The notes: generated from the letters alone by a model not told the origin. A stretch of 64,000 nt of DNA from Paenibacillus sp. FSL R5-0623 (GCF_037974265.1 NZ_CP150233.1:5952001-6016000), one strand, 5' to 3'; positions 8,235 to 18,282 are shown, counted from the first letter of the stretch. A program made the numbers and translations.

Positions 8235-9950
8235 TCACTTCCCTGCAGCCTGCAACAGTTCCAACAATAATTCCTTCCGTCTTCCCTCCGCTTTGCGAGC
8301 AAGCGTTGAGAGCTTCTCCACTTTGCCAAAGATCGGATAGAGTACACGTTCCGCTTCATAATGCTCAAGTTCTTGAATCTGTCTAACCAGCAGTTCGAGT
8401 ATTTCCTCATTCTCCAGTTCGGGTTGAATCTTTAGCTTCAGACTATCGGTCGAACGACGCAAGCTGGCGACTAACGCAGGTATGGCTTGAGCCGTGACAC
8501 CCTGTTGTTCTACAAATGCCGCAATGAACTTATCCTGAATCAACTGATGCTCATCATCCACTTCACCCATGTAATATTCAAGCAGCGGGAAATACCGCTC
8601 ATCCACGAGCCCCAGCCCAAAGGTTGCATAACTGCCTGGCATACAGCTTTTCTCTCCCTCGGTATCCTCGTAGAACTCAAACTCCTGGATAGCCTCACGC
8701 GCATACTCTTCCAGGAGTGGATGCAACTCCGGGTACTCCAGTGCATTGGCAAAGAATCGGTGGGTATCCGACTTCGCGAGTCCCTTGATCGGCAAATACT
8801 GCTTTACGCTGGACTTGAGCTTGATCTTATAACTTTTCGGAAAGCCCTGTTTCAATAAATGAGTGATAAAGGTTAGTGCCTGCTGATAGGCACTTGGCTC
8901 TTCCTTACGAATGTGAATGGTCATCAGTGCAAATACATCATTTGCTTTGCATTCTACTTCTTCCGTTTTCACATGAATATCGTCCTTCGCATACGTTCCG
9001 CTACCTTCTGTCATCATCCGTGCCGCACGTTTGCTACCAAGCTGCTTCGCAAGTTCCAGAAAAGTCACACCTTTGGGTTTGCTATAACTCGGCTCAAAAC
9101 GTAGAATCATGACCGCCGCGTATAACAGCAGATCGATTGGTTGAGACTCGGATGTTTGCTGCCCCCCATGCTCGTCCAAATGTTGGCCTGTCTGTGTTTC
9201 AATGTTCGATTGAAGCGTTGCTCCGGGCTTAAGTGAATATTCATTGGTACGATAAGGCGAAGACTGAACATCATAATACTGTGGCAAAAACTGATTCTCC
9301 GTCCATGCCGTCACCGCACGAGTAATCTCACCACGATGTTCCGCAAGTGCCTCGGGGCGCCCCTGATTCAACGCTTGAATACGTTCATACTGCCTGATGG
9401 TCCATGCTACATTCAACTCCGGGAACAGCTTGGGATCGAGCAGATGACTCGTCAAAAAAAAGGATTCCAATGGCTTCGTTGGATATGTACTGTTCTCCAG
9501 CTTCTTGTCTACATAGGTATGAATACGCTCAAGGAGCAACTGTCTTTTCTCTTCGTTTATCCATTCCAATAAAGTCAGTTGCAACTTGCCTTCGGTTGTT
9601 GGGAATTTCCCGCGGAAGGTAAAGCGGTAGTCAATCAAAGGGGAATTTTCCAGCTTGTCCAATCTTCCCTGCACTACCTCTGCAAGCTTAGGCTCAATCT
9701 CGTTCCGTACCTGTTCCTCGGTAAAGGCCCCTGCCTGCTTTGATTTCACATCATTATCCAAACCCAGATCTAGGCTGTCTACCGTGGTCCGTCCAGGTCT
9801 GTAATCAAGCACAATATCATTAAAAATACCCATTTGCAGTGTAGTTCGCTTCACAATACTTTCCAAGTCATCCCGCTTTTCCTGTTCATCAAACCATTCA
9901 TGAATCGTCGTTATCATCTCTTCCATCGCCTGATCATAAAGTGTACTCAT
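8235..9950 (-). CDS. Large cytoplasmic protein of unknown function
   Basis: This is a 571-residue, mostly helical, charged protein without signal peptide or membrane segments. Its C-terminal third contains HEAT-like helical stretches (EYPELHPLLEEYAREAIQ and later LLVRQIQELEHYEAERVLY). I do not recognise the family with confidence; it may belong to a DUF found in Bacillales. CAGGAGATTAG immediately precedes the ATG at 9950. It may be co-transcribed with the FGE-like gene downstream. It has an open neighbourhood and no pathway clue. Confidence 0.7.
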   Translation of the reverse strand: MSTLYDQAMEEMITTIHEWFDEQEKRDDLESIVKRTTLQMGIFNDIVLDYRPGRTTVDSLDLGLDNDVKSKQAGAFTEEQVRNEIEPKLAEVVQGRLDKLENSPLIDYRFTFRGKFPTTEGKLQLTLLEWINEEKRQLLLERIHTYVDKKLENSTYPTKPLESFFLTSHLLDPKLFPELNVAWTIRQYERIQALNQGRPEALAEHRGEITRAVTAWTENQFLPQYYDVQSSPYRTNEYSLKPGATLQSNIETQTGQHLDEHGGQQTSESQPIDLLLYAAVMILRFEPSYSKPKGVTFLELAKQLGSKRAARMMTEGSGTYAKDDIHVKTEEVECKANDVFALMTIHIRKEEPSAYQQALTFITHLLKQGFPKSYKIKLKSSVKQYLPIKGLAKSDTHRFFANALEYPELHPLLEEYAREAIQEFEFYEDTEGEKSCMPGSYATFGLGLVDERYFPLLEYYMGEVDDEHQLIQDKFIAAFVEQQGVTAQAIPALVASLRRSTDSLKLKIQPELENEEILELLVRQIQELEHYEAERVLYPIFGKVEKLSTLARKAEGRRKELLLELLQAAGK

Positions 9951-10243
9951 CTAATCTCCTGCCTTCCCATACATCTTATGATGTTCATCAACCACACTTG
10001 AATTTCTATGAATCCCGGACCAGTCCGAGGTATCTATGTTATACATACGTATTGATGTTCGTATACTACCTATTATTTTACTCTCTCAAGTACACCCGGA
10101 ACAATAAGGCTTACGCACGGTTGCTTGCTAGTCAAAGAGATCTACGGATTCCTTTCATAACTATGTACGCTCTTGGCATGCCCTCGCTATCATCATCCCC
10201 ACGTTGTATAATCATTGTATTCCTTTTCAGGAGGTCTGACGAA

Positions 10244-10489
10244 ATGAGCTACAGCAAATACTTCCCCTTGGAAAACTATTTGAATCAAGTTTCAATCACC
10301 CTTACATACGCAGAGCTTGAGGAAATTCTCGGTTTTACGTTACCCCCTACAGCGTATAATCGCGAACAATGGTGGGTGAATAATTCCAATAATCATACAC
10401 AGGCACTATCCTGGTTAAATGCCGGATGGAAGGTGGATAATGTGGTTTTAGGAAAAAACGTTACTTTTGTCCGCTGCGAGTCTAATTGA
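10244..10489 (+). CDS. Small conserved-looking protein (DUF7662-like)
   Basis: This 81-residue protein has TLTYAELEEILGFTLPPTA, then REQWWVNN and ALSWLNAGWKVDNV, ending with KNVTFVR. The combination of a short helical leader, paired Trp residues and a WLNAGWKV block resembles small proteins annotated DUF7662, which are sometimes linked to restriction or defence loci. The reading frame is open further upstream to 9941, but CAGGAGG eight bases before the ATG at 10244 fixes the start. It is a lone gene and its function is unknown. Confidence 0.7.
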   Translation: MSYSKYFPLENYLNQVSITLTYAELEEILGFTLPPTAYNREQWWVNNSNNHTQALSWLNAGWKVDNVVLGKNVTFVRCESN

Positions 10490-10554
10490 TTATGTACGAT
10501 ATAGATTAATAGTTATAACTCCAAAGACTCTATTTTTCCATAAATGTTATTCGA

Positions 10555-10603
10555 GACAAAAAAAGCAGGGTAGATCCGATGAATTCATCGTTCTCCCCTG
10601 CTT
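10555..10603 (-). terminator. Terminator of the sugar-binding lipoprotein gene
   Basis: On the minus strand AAAGCAGGG pairs with CCCTGCTTT and is followed by a T run. The loop is long, about 20 bases, and itself contains a small palindrome (GATGAATTCATC). It lies directly after the stop codon at 10610. Confidence 0.75.
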
Positions 10604-10609
10604 TGTAAA

Positions 10610-12262
10610 TTAATTAACTGTCTTATACCACTCGTTCACTTCGGCGGTAATATCATCCCCGCCCATGGATTTCCACTTTGTCACAAACGCATCAAATTCC
10701 TCAATGCCCACCTGACCATAGATGATCTTGCTGAACGTATCCTTTTCCAGCTTGTCGATCGCGTCCTTCTTCATTTTCATCGTCTCAGTTGGTGCTCCCG
10801 TGAACTTGTTCTTGATCGCGTTATCTTTATTCGCAACGACGACTTCAGCGGCGACAAATACTTCCGGTTTGTTGGCAATTTTCGTATTTTTCTCAAAAGG
10901 GGTCTCCGGCTCTTTGCCCTTCGCAAGTTCCGCCAACGTATCCATCATGAGGTTCGGAATCCGTGCACCGTCATACGTAATCGTATATTTGAGTGGGGAT
11001 ACGCCATCTTTCACTTCAGCTTCACCAACCACTTTGCCGTCCACGATGTCATAGTCGTATCCTTGCGCGAAGCCATGTTCGAACTCGCTGCCCACTTCCG
11101 GATTAGCAAAGTTGTCGAACAGATAATTTTGATACGTGAAGAAAATCTCCGGGTTCGCCATATCCTTATTAATCAGCACCACCCCGTTACTTGCACCAGA
11201 ACCATGTTGATGGCTCTCGCCTGTTGGCCCTGTAGGTAAGGCAATGGCCTTGTACGTGGCACCGTCCACATTTTTCTTCACATCATCAATCGGCCAGTTT
11301 GGCATCCAGTGTGGCCCCACGATAATGCCAGCTTTACCTGCAGTGAACAATTCTGCTGCCTTGATCTCGTCATAGACGCCTGCTTCTTTGGGCAGGTAAC
11401 CTTTGGACAACCAATCTTTCATCGTTGCAAGACCTTCCTTCACACCTGGCTGAATGGAGCCATATTGCAGTGTTCCGTCTCCGGCATCATTCCACTGTCC
11501 AGGCATCGTGTTGTACATGCCGAAGATCCAGCCGGATTCCGTCATCCAGCTATTGAGCGCATTTTTCATACCCACGGTCAGACCATACGTATCTTTCTTA
11601 CCGTTCCCATCCGGGTCCTGATTCGTAAAAGCATCCATGACCGTAACCAGTTCATCCATGGTTTTTGGTTCTTCCAGTCCCAGCTTCTTCAGCCAGTCTT
11701 CCCGAATAAACATGACCGAATCGCCGTTGTAGGCATAATCGAAGATTGGAATGCCATAACGCTCGCCCTCATACATGTACGGATACCATTCCTCCGGCGC
11801 CGATTCTGATGCCTGTTTCCATGTGTCCGAAGCATACTTGTCAAACAACTCACCTGCATTCGCAAATTTGCCGGACTCAATTAATTCTCGGACCAGATTG
11901 TAGTCTCCCCGAATGGAGACGATATCCGGCAGTTCTTCGTTAGCGGACAGGGACAAGCGTAATTTCGTGTAAAATGCATCATTGGTCACTGATACGGCCC
12001 ACGGTGTGGTCAGATCGATGCCAAGTCGTTCCTTGGCCCATTTGGTATGCACATTGTTCTGTGCCGTTTCCCCGTTCTTGAATTTCGTATCATCATTCCA
12101 GGCCCGCAGATAACTCATCTGTACAGCCGGTTCATACTTCCCATCTTGCAGAGCAAGTGGTGCAGCGGCTTCCTTCGCCGGTTCTTCCTTGGCCCCCGAA
12201 CTACATGCCGTTACAGCAACCATCGTGATCGCGAGCAATGTTGTCATCATTTTTCTATACAT
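10610..12262 (-). CDS. Extracellular sugar-binding lipoprotein of an ABC transporter
   Basis: The signal peptide ends in a lipobox (VTAC), so the mature protein is lipid-anchored. The rest matches family 1 extracellular solute-binding proteins of the LplA/YtcQ type: EELPDIVSIRGD, then FIREDWLKKLGLEEPKTMDEL, and a DPDGNGKKDTYGL acidic loop. The usual length of about 550 residues fits. GAGGAGGGG precedes the ATG. It follows the histidine kinase and response regulator genes and is divergent from two matching permeases at 15984-17840, so all five genes form one uptake and sensing system, probably for an oligosaccharide. Confidence 0.92.
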   Translation of the reverse strand: MYRKMMTTLLAITMVAVTACSSGAKEEPAKEAAAPLALQDGKYEPAVQMSYLRAWNDDTKFKNGETAQNNVHTKWAKERLGIDLTTPWAVSVTNDAFYTKLRLSLSANEELPDIVSIRGDYNLVRELIESGKFANAGELFDKYASDTWKQASESAPEEWYPYMYEGERYGIPIFDYAYNGDSVMFIREDWLKKLGLEEPKTMDELVTVMDAFTNQDPDGNGKKDTYGLTVGMKNALNSWMTESGWIFGMYNTMPGQWNDAGDGTLQYGSIQPGVKEGLATMKDWLSKGYLPKEAGVYDEIKAAELFTAGKAGIIVGPHWMPNWPIDDVKKNVDGATYKAIALPTGPTGESHQHGSGASNGVVLINKDMANPEIFFTYQNYLFDNFANPEVGSEFEHGFAQGYDYDIVDGKVVGEAEVKDGVSPLKYTITYDGARIPNLMMDTLAELAKGKEPETPFEKNTKIANKPEVFVAAEVVVANKDNAIKNKFTGAPTETMKMKKDAIDKLEKDTFSKIIYGQVGIEEFDAFVTKWKSMGGDDITAEVNEWYKTVN

Positions 12263-12382
12263 GAACTAACCCCTCCTCAGGTAACTTGGATACCCTTATG
12301 TGCCAAATGCACCTTACATGAAAAGGATAGTGCAGCCGGGGAGGCAAACATATATCACAATTTCAATGTTCATATTGATTTG

Positions 12383-13975
12383 TTAACCGTTGCGAAAATC
12401 CTGCGGGGTCAGTCCATAATGTTTGCGGAACACCTGAATGAAATAAGGCGTGTTATTGTACCCCACTTCCTGACCGACTTCATAGATCTTCATCGCCGTA
12501 TGCTTGAGCAAATGAACCGCACGTTCCATTCTGGAACGGATAATATAATCACTAATGCCTTCACCTGTGGATTGTTTGTACATTTTCGACAGATATACAG
12601 GGTGCAAATGCACCTCTCCGGCAATGACTTGTAACGATAGATCCTCGCCTAGATGATGGTCAATCCATTGCTGCACCTGCCGAATCAGCGTTGATCCGGC
12701 ATCCTGTCCCGCATCGCTTGTGCTCTCTTCCCACTGCTGCATCACACTTCTGGTCCACGTTTCCAGACTACGCAGCGAGATGCCATAACCATCCTTGAGC
12801 AACTGCTGGTACTGCTCGCCAAGCACTTCGGCTAACTGTCTTCCTTCCCGATGAGCCATATAGGAGAATGCCGCCGCCAAATAATGAAAAGCCACATACA
12901 CATGTTCCGGAAACACACTGTTCGACAGTTCAGCAAAGATCTGATCAATCTTACGGTGTGCATCCTCCATGCGCCCGGCTTCCAGTAACGTCGTCAGACC
13001 CGGCGGTTCATACAGCGCTGCAAGAGACTTCAACGTGGCCCCATTGGTTCCTGCCGCCGCATTCAGATGTAATCCTTTGCCAGCCTCGGCTTGCTTGCGA
13101 AGCGCACTGACGGCTTGATGATATAGCTGGGGCACCTGATCTGGGAAACGCCCCATGCGGCTAACGGACAGGGAAATGGTCGCGTTCAGATACTGCCTCA
13201 CACTGTGAAGCAATCGTTCTCCAAGTCGGCCCATTAGCATTTCAGGTTCGGCTTGGGTTTGTTTGGGACTGGCCATGAAGACCAGATCATCATAGGCATC
13301 ATCCGTATGACAGAGATGATAGGTACTGCCGTAGATCTCTTCCACCACATTCGAGATGGCGTACTTCATCAGTCGAAACGCTTTATGTGTGGGTTGATGG
13401 TCATCATACCGGATGAGCAGCAGCTGCATTTTATCCTGTGGACGGAACCCGATCTCCAGTTGCTCCAGCTTACCTTCGAGTTCAGCATCCGCAAATTTAT
13501 GCCCTAACAGTACATCCTTCATTAGCTCCGCCCGCTTCTCGGGCAGATGTTCCCTCACTGAATACATGGCCCGCTGATGCAGCATCTGTTTCTCACCCTC
13601 CAGGCGAATCTGCACGGCGGCCTGCTGCACGGATTCGATCAGTTCCTCATCCCTGACCGGTTTGAGCAGGTAACTGACTGTTCCATGTTTGAGCGCCTGC
13701 TTCGCATAATCGAAGGAAGCATGCCCCGATAAAATAATACATTTGGTCTGTTCCCACTTTTGCCGGATATGACTGACCAGATCCAGACCGGACAGACCCG
13801 GCATGCGAATATCCGTAATAATAATATGGACCTGATGTGATGCCATATGTTCCAGGGCCTCTTTGACCGAATAGGCTTTGAATACCTGACCAATCCCGTG
13901 TTCTCTCCACGGTATCGAAACAGCGATCGACTCTACTGCCGAATGTTCATCATCCACGACCATCAGATTCATCAT
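12383..13975 (-). CDS. YesN-type response regulator with AraC DNA-binding domain
   Basis: Residues 1-120 form a receiver domain: VVDDE near the start, phospho-acceptor Asp in IITDIRMPG, LSGHASFDYA, and Lys in LLKPV. The middle is a variable domain. The last ~100 residues are an AraC/XylS double helix-turn-helix (LSLQVIAGEVHLHPVYLSKMYK, EVGYNNTPYFIQVFRKHYG). An upstream in-frame TTG at 13993 lies inside the ribosome site GAGGAGG, so the ATG at 13975 is preferred. It overlaps the kinase gene by 26 bases. It probably activates the adjacent sugar transporter genes. Confidence 0.92.
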   Translation of the reverse strand: MMNLMVVDDEHSAVESIAVSIPWREHGIGQVFKAYSVKEALEHMASHQVHIIITDIRMPGLSGLDLVSHIRQKWEQTKCIILSGHASFDYAKQALKHGTVSYLLKPVRDEELIESVQQAAVQIRLEGEKQMLHQRAMYSVREHLPEKRAELMKDVLLGHKFADAELEGKLEQLEIGFRPQDKMQLLLIRYDDHQPTHKAFRLMKYAISNVVEEIYGSTYHLCHTDDAYDDLVFMASPKQTQAEPEMLMGRLGERLLHSVRQYLNATISLSVSRMGRFPDQVPQLYHQAVSALRKQAEAGKGLHLNAAAGTNGATLKSLAALYEPPGLTTLLEAGRMEDAHRKIDQIFAELSNSVFPEHVYVAFHYLAAAFSYMAHREGRQLAEVLGEQYQQLLKDGYGISLRSLETWTRSVMQQWEESTSDAGQDAGSTLIRQVQQWIDHHLGEDLSLQVIAGEVHLHPVYLSKMYKQSTGEGISDYIIRSRMERAVHLLKHTAMKIYEVGQEVGYNNTPYFIQVFRKHYGLTPQDFRNG

Positions 13976-15710
13976 GCGGTTGTTCCTCCTCAAACCATCG
14001 AATTTCTACACTAAGTCCACCGTAGGGAATCGCTCCAAAATGAAGCCCCGACGACAGCCCATATCGCGTAACGAGACGCTGGTGCACATTCCACGTGCCT
14101 GTTCCAATCTCTTCACCCATTGGTTCATTGATCTCCCGTTCCAATTCGGCAATCTCTTCCGCTGTCAGCGTGACACCATCATTATCAACAAACAGGCTAT
14201 ATCTTGTATATTTCCGACCCTCAATATGTTCGGGTACCGCCATTCCCGTTACGACGACATGCCCACTGCCTTCCATCGGCTCAATGCCATGGATCACCGC
14301 ATTCTCTACAATCGGCTGGATGAGCAGTCGCGGAATGTGAAGCTGCATCAGTTGCTGCGGTACGGCAATCTCGTAGGTCAGCCGGTTGGTCCGCATCTGT
14401 TGAATGGACAGATAATGGTCCAGCAGCCGAATCTCTTCTTCTACTGTTGTCATGTCATTCTCGCCCCGCGTAATATAGCGATAGTAGTCTCCCAGACTTA
14501 GCGACATGGCAATAACCGCTTCACGGTTGCCAAGCTGGGTCATATTTTTGATATAAAACAGGCAGTTGTACAGGAAATGCGGATTGATCTGTGATTGCAG
14601 ATGTTTCAATGTCGCTTCCCGTGAACGGATACGCTCCTCGTATACCTTCTCGATCAGTTCCTGAATCTGCTCTGCCATATGGTTAAAGCTTTGGGTGAGA
14701 TACGCGAATTCATCACGGGAGTGATCGACTGGAATCCGAGTGGACAACTGGCCTTTACGAATCTGTTGCAGCCCTCTCATCAAACGATGGATGGGCACCT
14801 GGACTTTTCGATACAAAAGCAGTGCGGCCCCGATACTCAGCACGAGCAGTAACAGAATGGAGGTAATAAACATATTTCGGCTCTTGTCCATTGGGGTCAG
14901 CAAATCATCCAATACCACAGGGTTCACGTATACCGCTTGCAGTTGTTTGGAGTGCACGTAACTGACCAGATATTGTTTACCGCCCACTTCCAATTGATGA
15001 TTGCCTTCCCTCTCCGGCCCGTTAAAAGGCATATCACGCATGATCGCTTCGACCAGTTCGGGGTCCGCCGTACGGTTCAGCAACGGATCATTACCTGGTA
15101 CCAGCAAGAAGGGATCTCCTCCCTGTGTCTCTTTGAAATCATCCAACATGGCAACCACGTTCATCGGGTCAAAATTAATCTCCATCACCGTTCGTACGCC
15201 TGTATTCACCGGTTTTTCATTCCACTCGTAGTTATCCGTGAAAAAGTAGGTGAAACTCCCCTTCTCCAGCTGCCATTGGCCAGGTTGCGGGAACGTCAAC
15301 ATCTTCTCATCGTAGACCGTCCGGCTGGACATGGTGGATAACACAAGTTCCGCTTGTGGCAGGACAATGGTAATATCGTTCTTCCAGCGGCTCGTGGACT
15401 GGTACAACGATAATTTGTCGAGAATATCCAGATAGATGCTGTTCTTCTCATATTGGCTGGTGGAATCCGTCATGTAACGGTAGTGCAGGATGCTCGGATC
15501 TCGAAGCAACGTCAGGCCATACAGCGAGAGCTGCTCGATATTTTTATCAACCTGGGAACTGAAATAATTGAACTGGTTCAGACTCGACTGCTGTTTTTCT
15601 TCAACGACCATGTCCACATTTGCCTGGTTCGCATACGTATAGAGCAGCAGAATGGGTACGAGCAGGCAGATTAAGAGAATGACCGTCTTCGCAAATACTG
15701 TGAATTTCAT
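13950..15710 (-). CDS. YesM-type sensor histidine kinase
   Basis: There is a transmembrane helix at about 8-27, an extracellular sensing region of about 250 residues, and a second helix near 280-305. A HAMP linker follows (RKVQVPIHRLMRGLQQIRKG). The HisKA_7TM/YesM dimerisation block QSQINPHFLYN carries the phospho-accepting His. An ATPase domain follows with an N box (LLIQPIVENAVIHG) and a glycine-rich region. The family senses extracellular sugars. It is co-transcribed with its regulator. Confidence 0.93.
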   Translation of the reverse strand: MKFTVFAKTVILLICLLVPILLLYTYANQANVDMVVEEKQQSSLNQFNYFSSQVDKNIEQLSLYGLTLLRDPSILHYRYMTDSTSQYEKNSIYLDILDKLSLYQSTSRWKNDITIVLPQAELVLSTMSSRTVYDEKMLTFPQPGQWQLEKGSFTYFFTDNYEWNEKPVNTGVRTVMEINFDPMNVVAMLDDFKETQGGDPFLLVPGNDPLLNRTADPELVEAIMRDMPFNGPEREGNHQLEVGGKQYLVSYVHSKQLQAVYVNPVVLDDLLTPMDKSRNMFITSILLLLVLSIGAALLLYRKVQVPIHRLMRGLQQIRKGQLSTRIPVDHSRDEFAYLTQSFNHMAEQIQELIEKVYEERIRSREATLKHLQSQINPHFLYNCLFYIKNMTQLGNREAVIAMSLSLGDYYRYITRGENDMTTVEEEIRLLDHYLSIQQMRTNRLTYEIAVPQQLMQLHIPRLLIQPIVENAVIHGIEPMEGSGHVVVTGMAVPEHIEGRKYTRYSLFVDNDGVTLTAEEIAELEREINEPMGEEIGTGTWNVHQRLVTRYGLSSGLHFGAIPYGGLSVEIRWFEEEQPHDESDGRG

Positions 15711-15852
15711 TGTTTCACCCTGTCCCTGAATTTGAAGTCGTTCTACACCGAAGTCCTATTTTATATTGAAAACCCTTACATTTCTATATGATTTTATGTT
15801 CTCCAGCTTTCCTGTGACTTGAAATCCTCTGTTTCCATCAACAAGTTAATAT

Positions 15853-15876
15853 TTCAACATCCGAATTGAAATGTTG
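15853..15876. promoter_or_regulatory. Nested inverted repeat in the divergent kinase/permease region
   Basis: Two overlapping inverted repeats, TTCAA...TTGAA (15853-15870) and CAACAT...ATGTTG (15855-15876), lie between the kinase and permease genes. A TATAAT follows at 15903-15908, 75 bases before the permease start. This could be an operator for the AraC-type regulator. The support is only symmetry and position. Confidence 0.25.
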
Positions 15877-15983
15877 TTCTATAGTCCGCCCTTTTCCATT
15901 GCTATAATTCAGTTGCTCCACTCTGTGCAGAGGCATGATCGCCTCATATTGCCGGGGTTGGACGAGATAAAGGAGGGACCCTG

Positions 15984-16949
15984 ATGGCTATAGAACAACC
16001 GTTAACAACCAATACGCCGGTACGAAAAATGACACCCCATCCACGCAAACGTACCCGCTGGAATTTCAAACGCACATGGCCGCTGCATCTAATGCTGCTG
16101 CCTGCTGTACTGCTCACTTTACTGTTCGCTTATGTGCCCATGGGCGGCATTATTATTGCTTTTCAAGACTTCAAACCGTGGCTGGGATTCACTGGCTCCA
16201 AATGGGTGGGCTGGGACAACTTCCGGTTCATGTTCGAATATCCCGACAGCGTTCAGGTCATCTGGAACACGGTACTGATCGCTTCAATGAAGATTGTGGC
16301 TGGACTTGTAGCCCCTGTGGTGTTTGCCATTTTGCTGAACGAGGTTCGGAACTCCACGTTCAAACGTTTCTCACAGACCTTGGTGTATCTGCCCCATTTC
16401 CTGTCCTGGGTTGTCCTGGGCGGCATTCTGCTCGATATGTTATCACCGGAAGGTGGGCTGGTAAATCAGGTGCTGGCCGCGGCTGGCGTTGAACCGATCT
16501 TCTTTCTGGGGGATGGCGACTGGTTCCGTGTAACGGTGGTTGTCAGTGATGTGTGGAAGGAATTTGGATTCGGAACAATTGTATTTCTGGCAGCACTTGC
16601 GGGCATTAACCCGGCATTGTACGAGGCTTCGGAGGTAGATGGGGCAACACGACTCAGACAGACATTGCACATTACCCTGCCTGCACTTGTGCCAATGATT
16701 ATCGTGGTAGGTACGTTATCGCTGGGCAATATCCTGAATGCAGGCTTTGACCAGATCTTTAACCTGTACAATCCCTTGGTATATGAGAAAGGTGATATTA
16801 TCGATACCTTTGTCTACCGGATGGGGATTCTGAATGGCAAAATGAGCTTTGCGACAGCCGTTGGACTATTCAAATCATTTGTCGCGATGTTCCTGGTCAT
16901 CTCTGCGTATCGGATGGCTTACAAAATCGCCAATTACCGTATATTTTAA
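15984..16949 (+). CDS. Sugar ABC transporter permease, LplB type
   Basis: This 321-residue membrane protein has about six helices. It has a basic cytoplasmic N-terminus and the binding-protein-dependent transport permease motif EASEVDGATRLRQTLHITLP, whose EAA loop contacts the ATPase subunit. FAYVPMGGIIIAFQDF near the start is characteristic of the LplB subfamily. AAGGAGGGA lies upstream of the ATG. It pairs with the next gene. No ATPase gene is nearby, so a shared MsmX-type ATPase is probably used, as is common in Bacillales. Confidence 0.92.
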   Translation: MAIEQPLTTNTPVRKMTPHPRKRTRWNFKRTWPLHLMLLPAVLLTLLFAYVPMGGIIIAFQDFKPWLGFTGSKWVGWDNFRFMFEYPDSVQVIWNTVLIASMKIVAGLVAPVVFAILLNEVRNSTFKRFSQTLVYLPHFLSWVVLGGILLDMLSPEGGLVNQVLAAAGVEPIFFLGDGDWFRVTVVVSDVWKEFGFGTIVFLAALAGINPALYEASEVDGATRLRQTLHITLPALVPMIIVVGTLSLGNILNAGFDQIFNLYNPLVYEKGDIIDTFVYRMGILNGKMSFATAVGLFKSFVAMFLVISAYRMAYKIANYRIF

Positions 16950-16961
16950 GGAGGAATCAAG

Positions 16962-17840
16962 GTGTATCACAAAACAACTGGGTACCGTATATTCAATGGT
17001 TTTAACCTGATATTCATCGCGGCCGTCTCAATCCTGTGCATCCTGCCACTGGTCCATATTCTGGCCGTTTCCTTCAGTGGTAAAGCGGCAGCATCCGCCA
17101 ATCTGGTGACACTTTGGCCCATAGATTTTACGGTGGACGCCTATACCAAAACATTTGGTAACAGTAACTTTCTGAGTGCACTCTGGATTTCAGTCCAACG
17201 TACGATTCTGGGCACACTGCTCAGTATGACACTTGTCTTCCTGACGGCTTATCCGTTATCCAAGGAAAGTCTGCATTTCAAAGGGCGCTCATTATATGCG
17301 TGGTTTTTCATCTTCACGATGCTATTTAGCGGGGGATTGATTCCATCCTACATTTTGATCCAGAAGCTTGGACTGATGAATACGATGTGGGCTCTGATTT
17401 TGCCGGGAGCAGTGGCTGTCTGGAACCTGATTCTCATGAAGAACTTCTTCCGTAACGTGCCGAAAGAGCTGGAAGAAGCCGCATTTATTGATGGGGCCAA
17501 CCATATCACAACTCTGTTCAAAATCTACCTGCCTGTATCCATGCCCGCCATTGCCACGATTTCTTTATTCACGATGGTAGGTCAGTGGAATTCCTGGTTC
17601 GACGGGCTGATCTATATGAATGATGCTTCCAAATATCCACTCGCCACGTTAATGCAGACTATAATCGTACAGCAGGATTTCTCCAACATGAACGTGGATG
17701 CAACGCAGCTCCAGAACATGTCTCAACGTACGGTGAACGCGGCCCAGATATTTATTGGCGCTCTGCCGATTCTGCTCGTATATCCGTTCTTGCAGCGTTT
17801 CTTCGTTAAGGGAATTGTGCTCGGGGCGGTAAAAGAGTAA
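16962..17840 (+). CDS. Sugar ABC transporter permease, LplC/YtcP type
   Basis: This 292-residue partner permease has about six helices. The EAA loop reads EEAAFIDGANHITTLFKIYLP. The C-terminus YPFLQRFFVKGIVLGAVKE is diagnostic of the carbohydrate permease (LplC/YtcP) subfamily. The start is GTG with GGAGG in the 12-base gap behind the first permease. Together they form the membrane channel for the lipoprotein-bound sugar. Confidence 0.92.
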   Translation: MYHKTTGYRIFNGFNLIFIAAVSILCILPLVHILAVSFSGKAAASANLVTLWPIDFTVDAYTKTFGNSNFLSALWISVQRTILGTLLSMTLVFLTAYPLSKESLHFKGRSLYAWFFIFTMLFSGGLIPSYILIQKLGLMNTMWALILPGAVAVWNLILMKNFFRNVPKELEEAAFIDGANHITTLFKIYLPVSMPAIATISLFTMVGQWNSWFDGLIYMNDASKYPLATLMQTIIVQQDFSNMNVDATQLQNMSQRTVNAAQIFIGALPILLVYPFLQRFFVKGIVLGAVKE

Positions 17841-17852
17841 GGCAAACACACG

Positions 17853-17875
17853 GAATTCCTTCTTGGAATTCTTTG
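17853..17875 (+). terminator. Weak terminator after the permeases
   Basis: A seven-bp stem (GAATTCC/GGAATTC) with a five-base loop is followed by only TTTG. It is placed 12 bases after the permease stop codon. It could be a weak or bidirectional terminator between convergent genes. Confidence 0.4.
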
Positions 17876-17885
17876 TTCAGAAAGG

Positions 17886-18077
17886 TTATGATTTCAGCTG
17901 ATTCGTGATCGTTCTCCCACGAGTTGCGTTGTTATATTCATTAATTAACTCATCCAATACCATGGATTGGCGAATAACCTCCGGATGCCATAGTTCCGGG
18001 TATTGAGCTGCAACCTGGTAGAGCCTTTGCCGTGCATGTTCGATACATTCCTGAATGGTTTCCGGATTATGTACCAT
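17886..18077 (-). CDS. Spo0E-family aspartyl-phosphate phosphatase
   Basis: This 63-residue two-helix protein carries the Spo0E signature SxxLDxLI as SMVLDELINEYN. The family dephosphorylates Spo0A~P and delays sporulation. The length matches small Paenibacillus members. GGGAG lies just before the ATG at 18077. It stands alone, convergent with the permease operon. Its presence supports an endospore-forming host. Confidence 0.85.
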   Translation of the reverse strand: MVHNPETIQECIEHARQRLYQVAAQYPELWHPEVIRQSMVLDELINEYNNATRGRTITNQLKS

Positions 18078-18252
18078 ACTCCCGCCCCCTGTTGTCCTTG
18101 TATATCATCATCCAAAAAAGACCATCTAATATAATATTCGGAACAAGAGGGGGTTTGGATTACCCCAAAATTAAAATTTTGGTTATTTTTTCTTGTAAAA
18201 GTTATTATTAGCGTGGATCACATGGGCTGATATGTATATGTTCAATACAAAT

Positions 18253-18282
18253 AAACCGGATGGGCTGCGGCCTGTCCGGTTT
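18253..18282. terminator. Bidirectional terminator downstream of the BtrH-like pair
   Basis: AAACCGGA pairs with TCCGGTTT with a G/C-rich 14-base loop. T-rich sequence follows on both strands. It is 42 bases beyond the stop of the minus-strand gene ending at 18324, so it probably ends the unit that runs from 21316. Confidence 0.7.

Noticed and set aside
9941..10243. Upstream extension of the small 81-residue gene to a 182-residue protein
   Set aside because: The ribosome site CAGGAGG lies just before the internal ATG at 10244, and the extra residues are low-complexity, chance-like sequence overlapping the divergent gene's start.
12047..12634. A 195-codon plus-strand frame across the lipoprotein/response regulator boundary
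   Set aside because: Antisense to two well-supported genes; no family features.
15874..15908. Sigma-A promoter TTGTTC/TATAAT for the permease genes
   Set aside because: The spacing between the two elements is 23 bases, too long; only the -10 match is noted.
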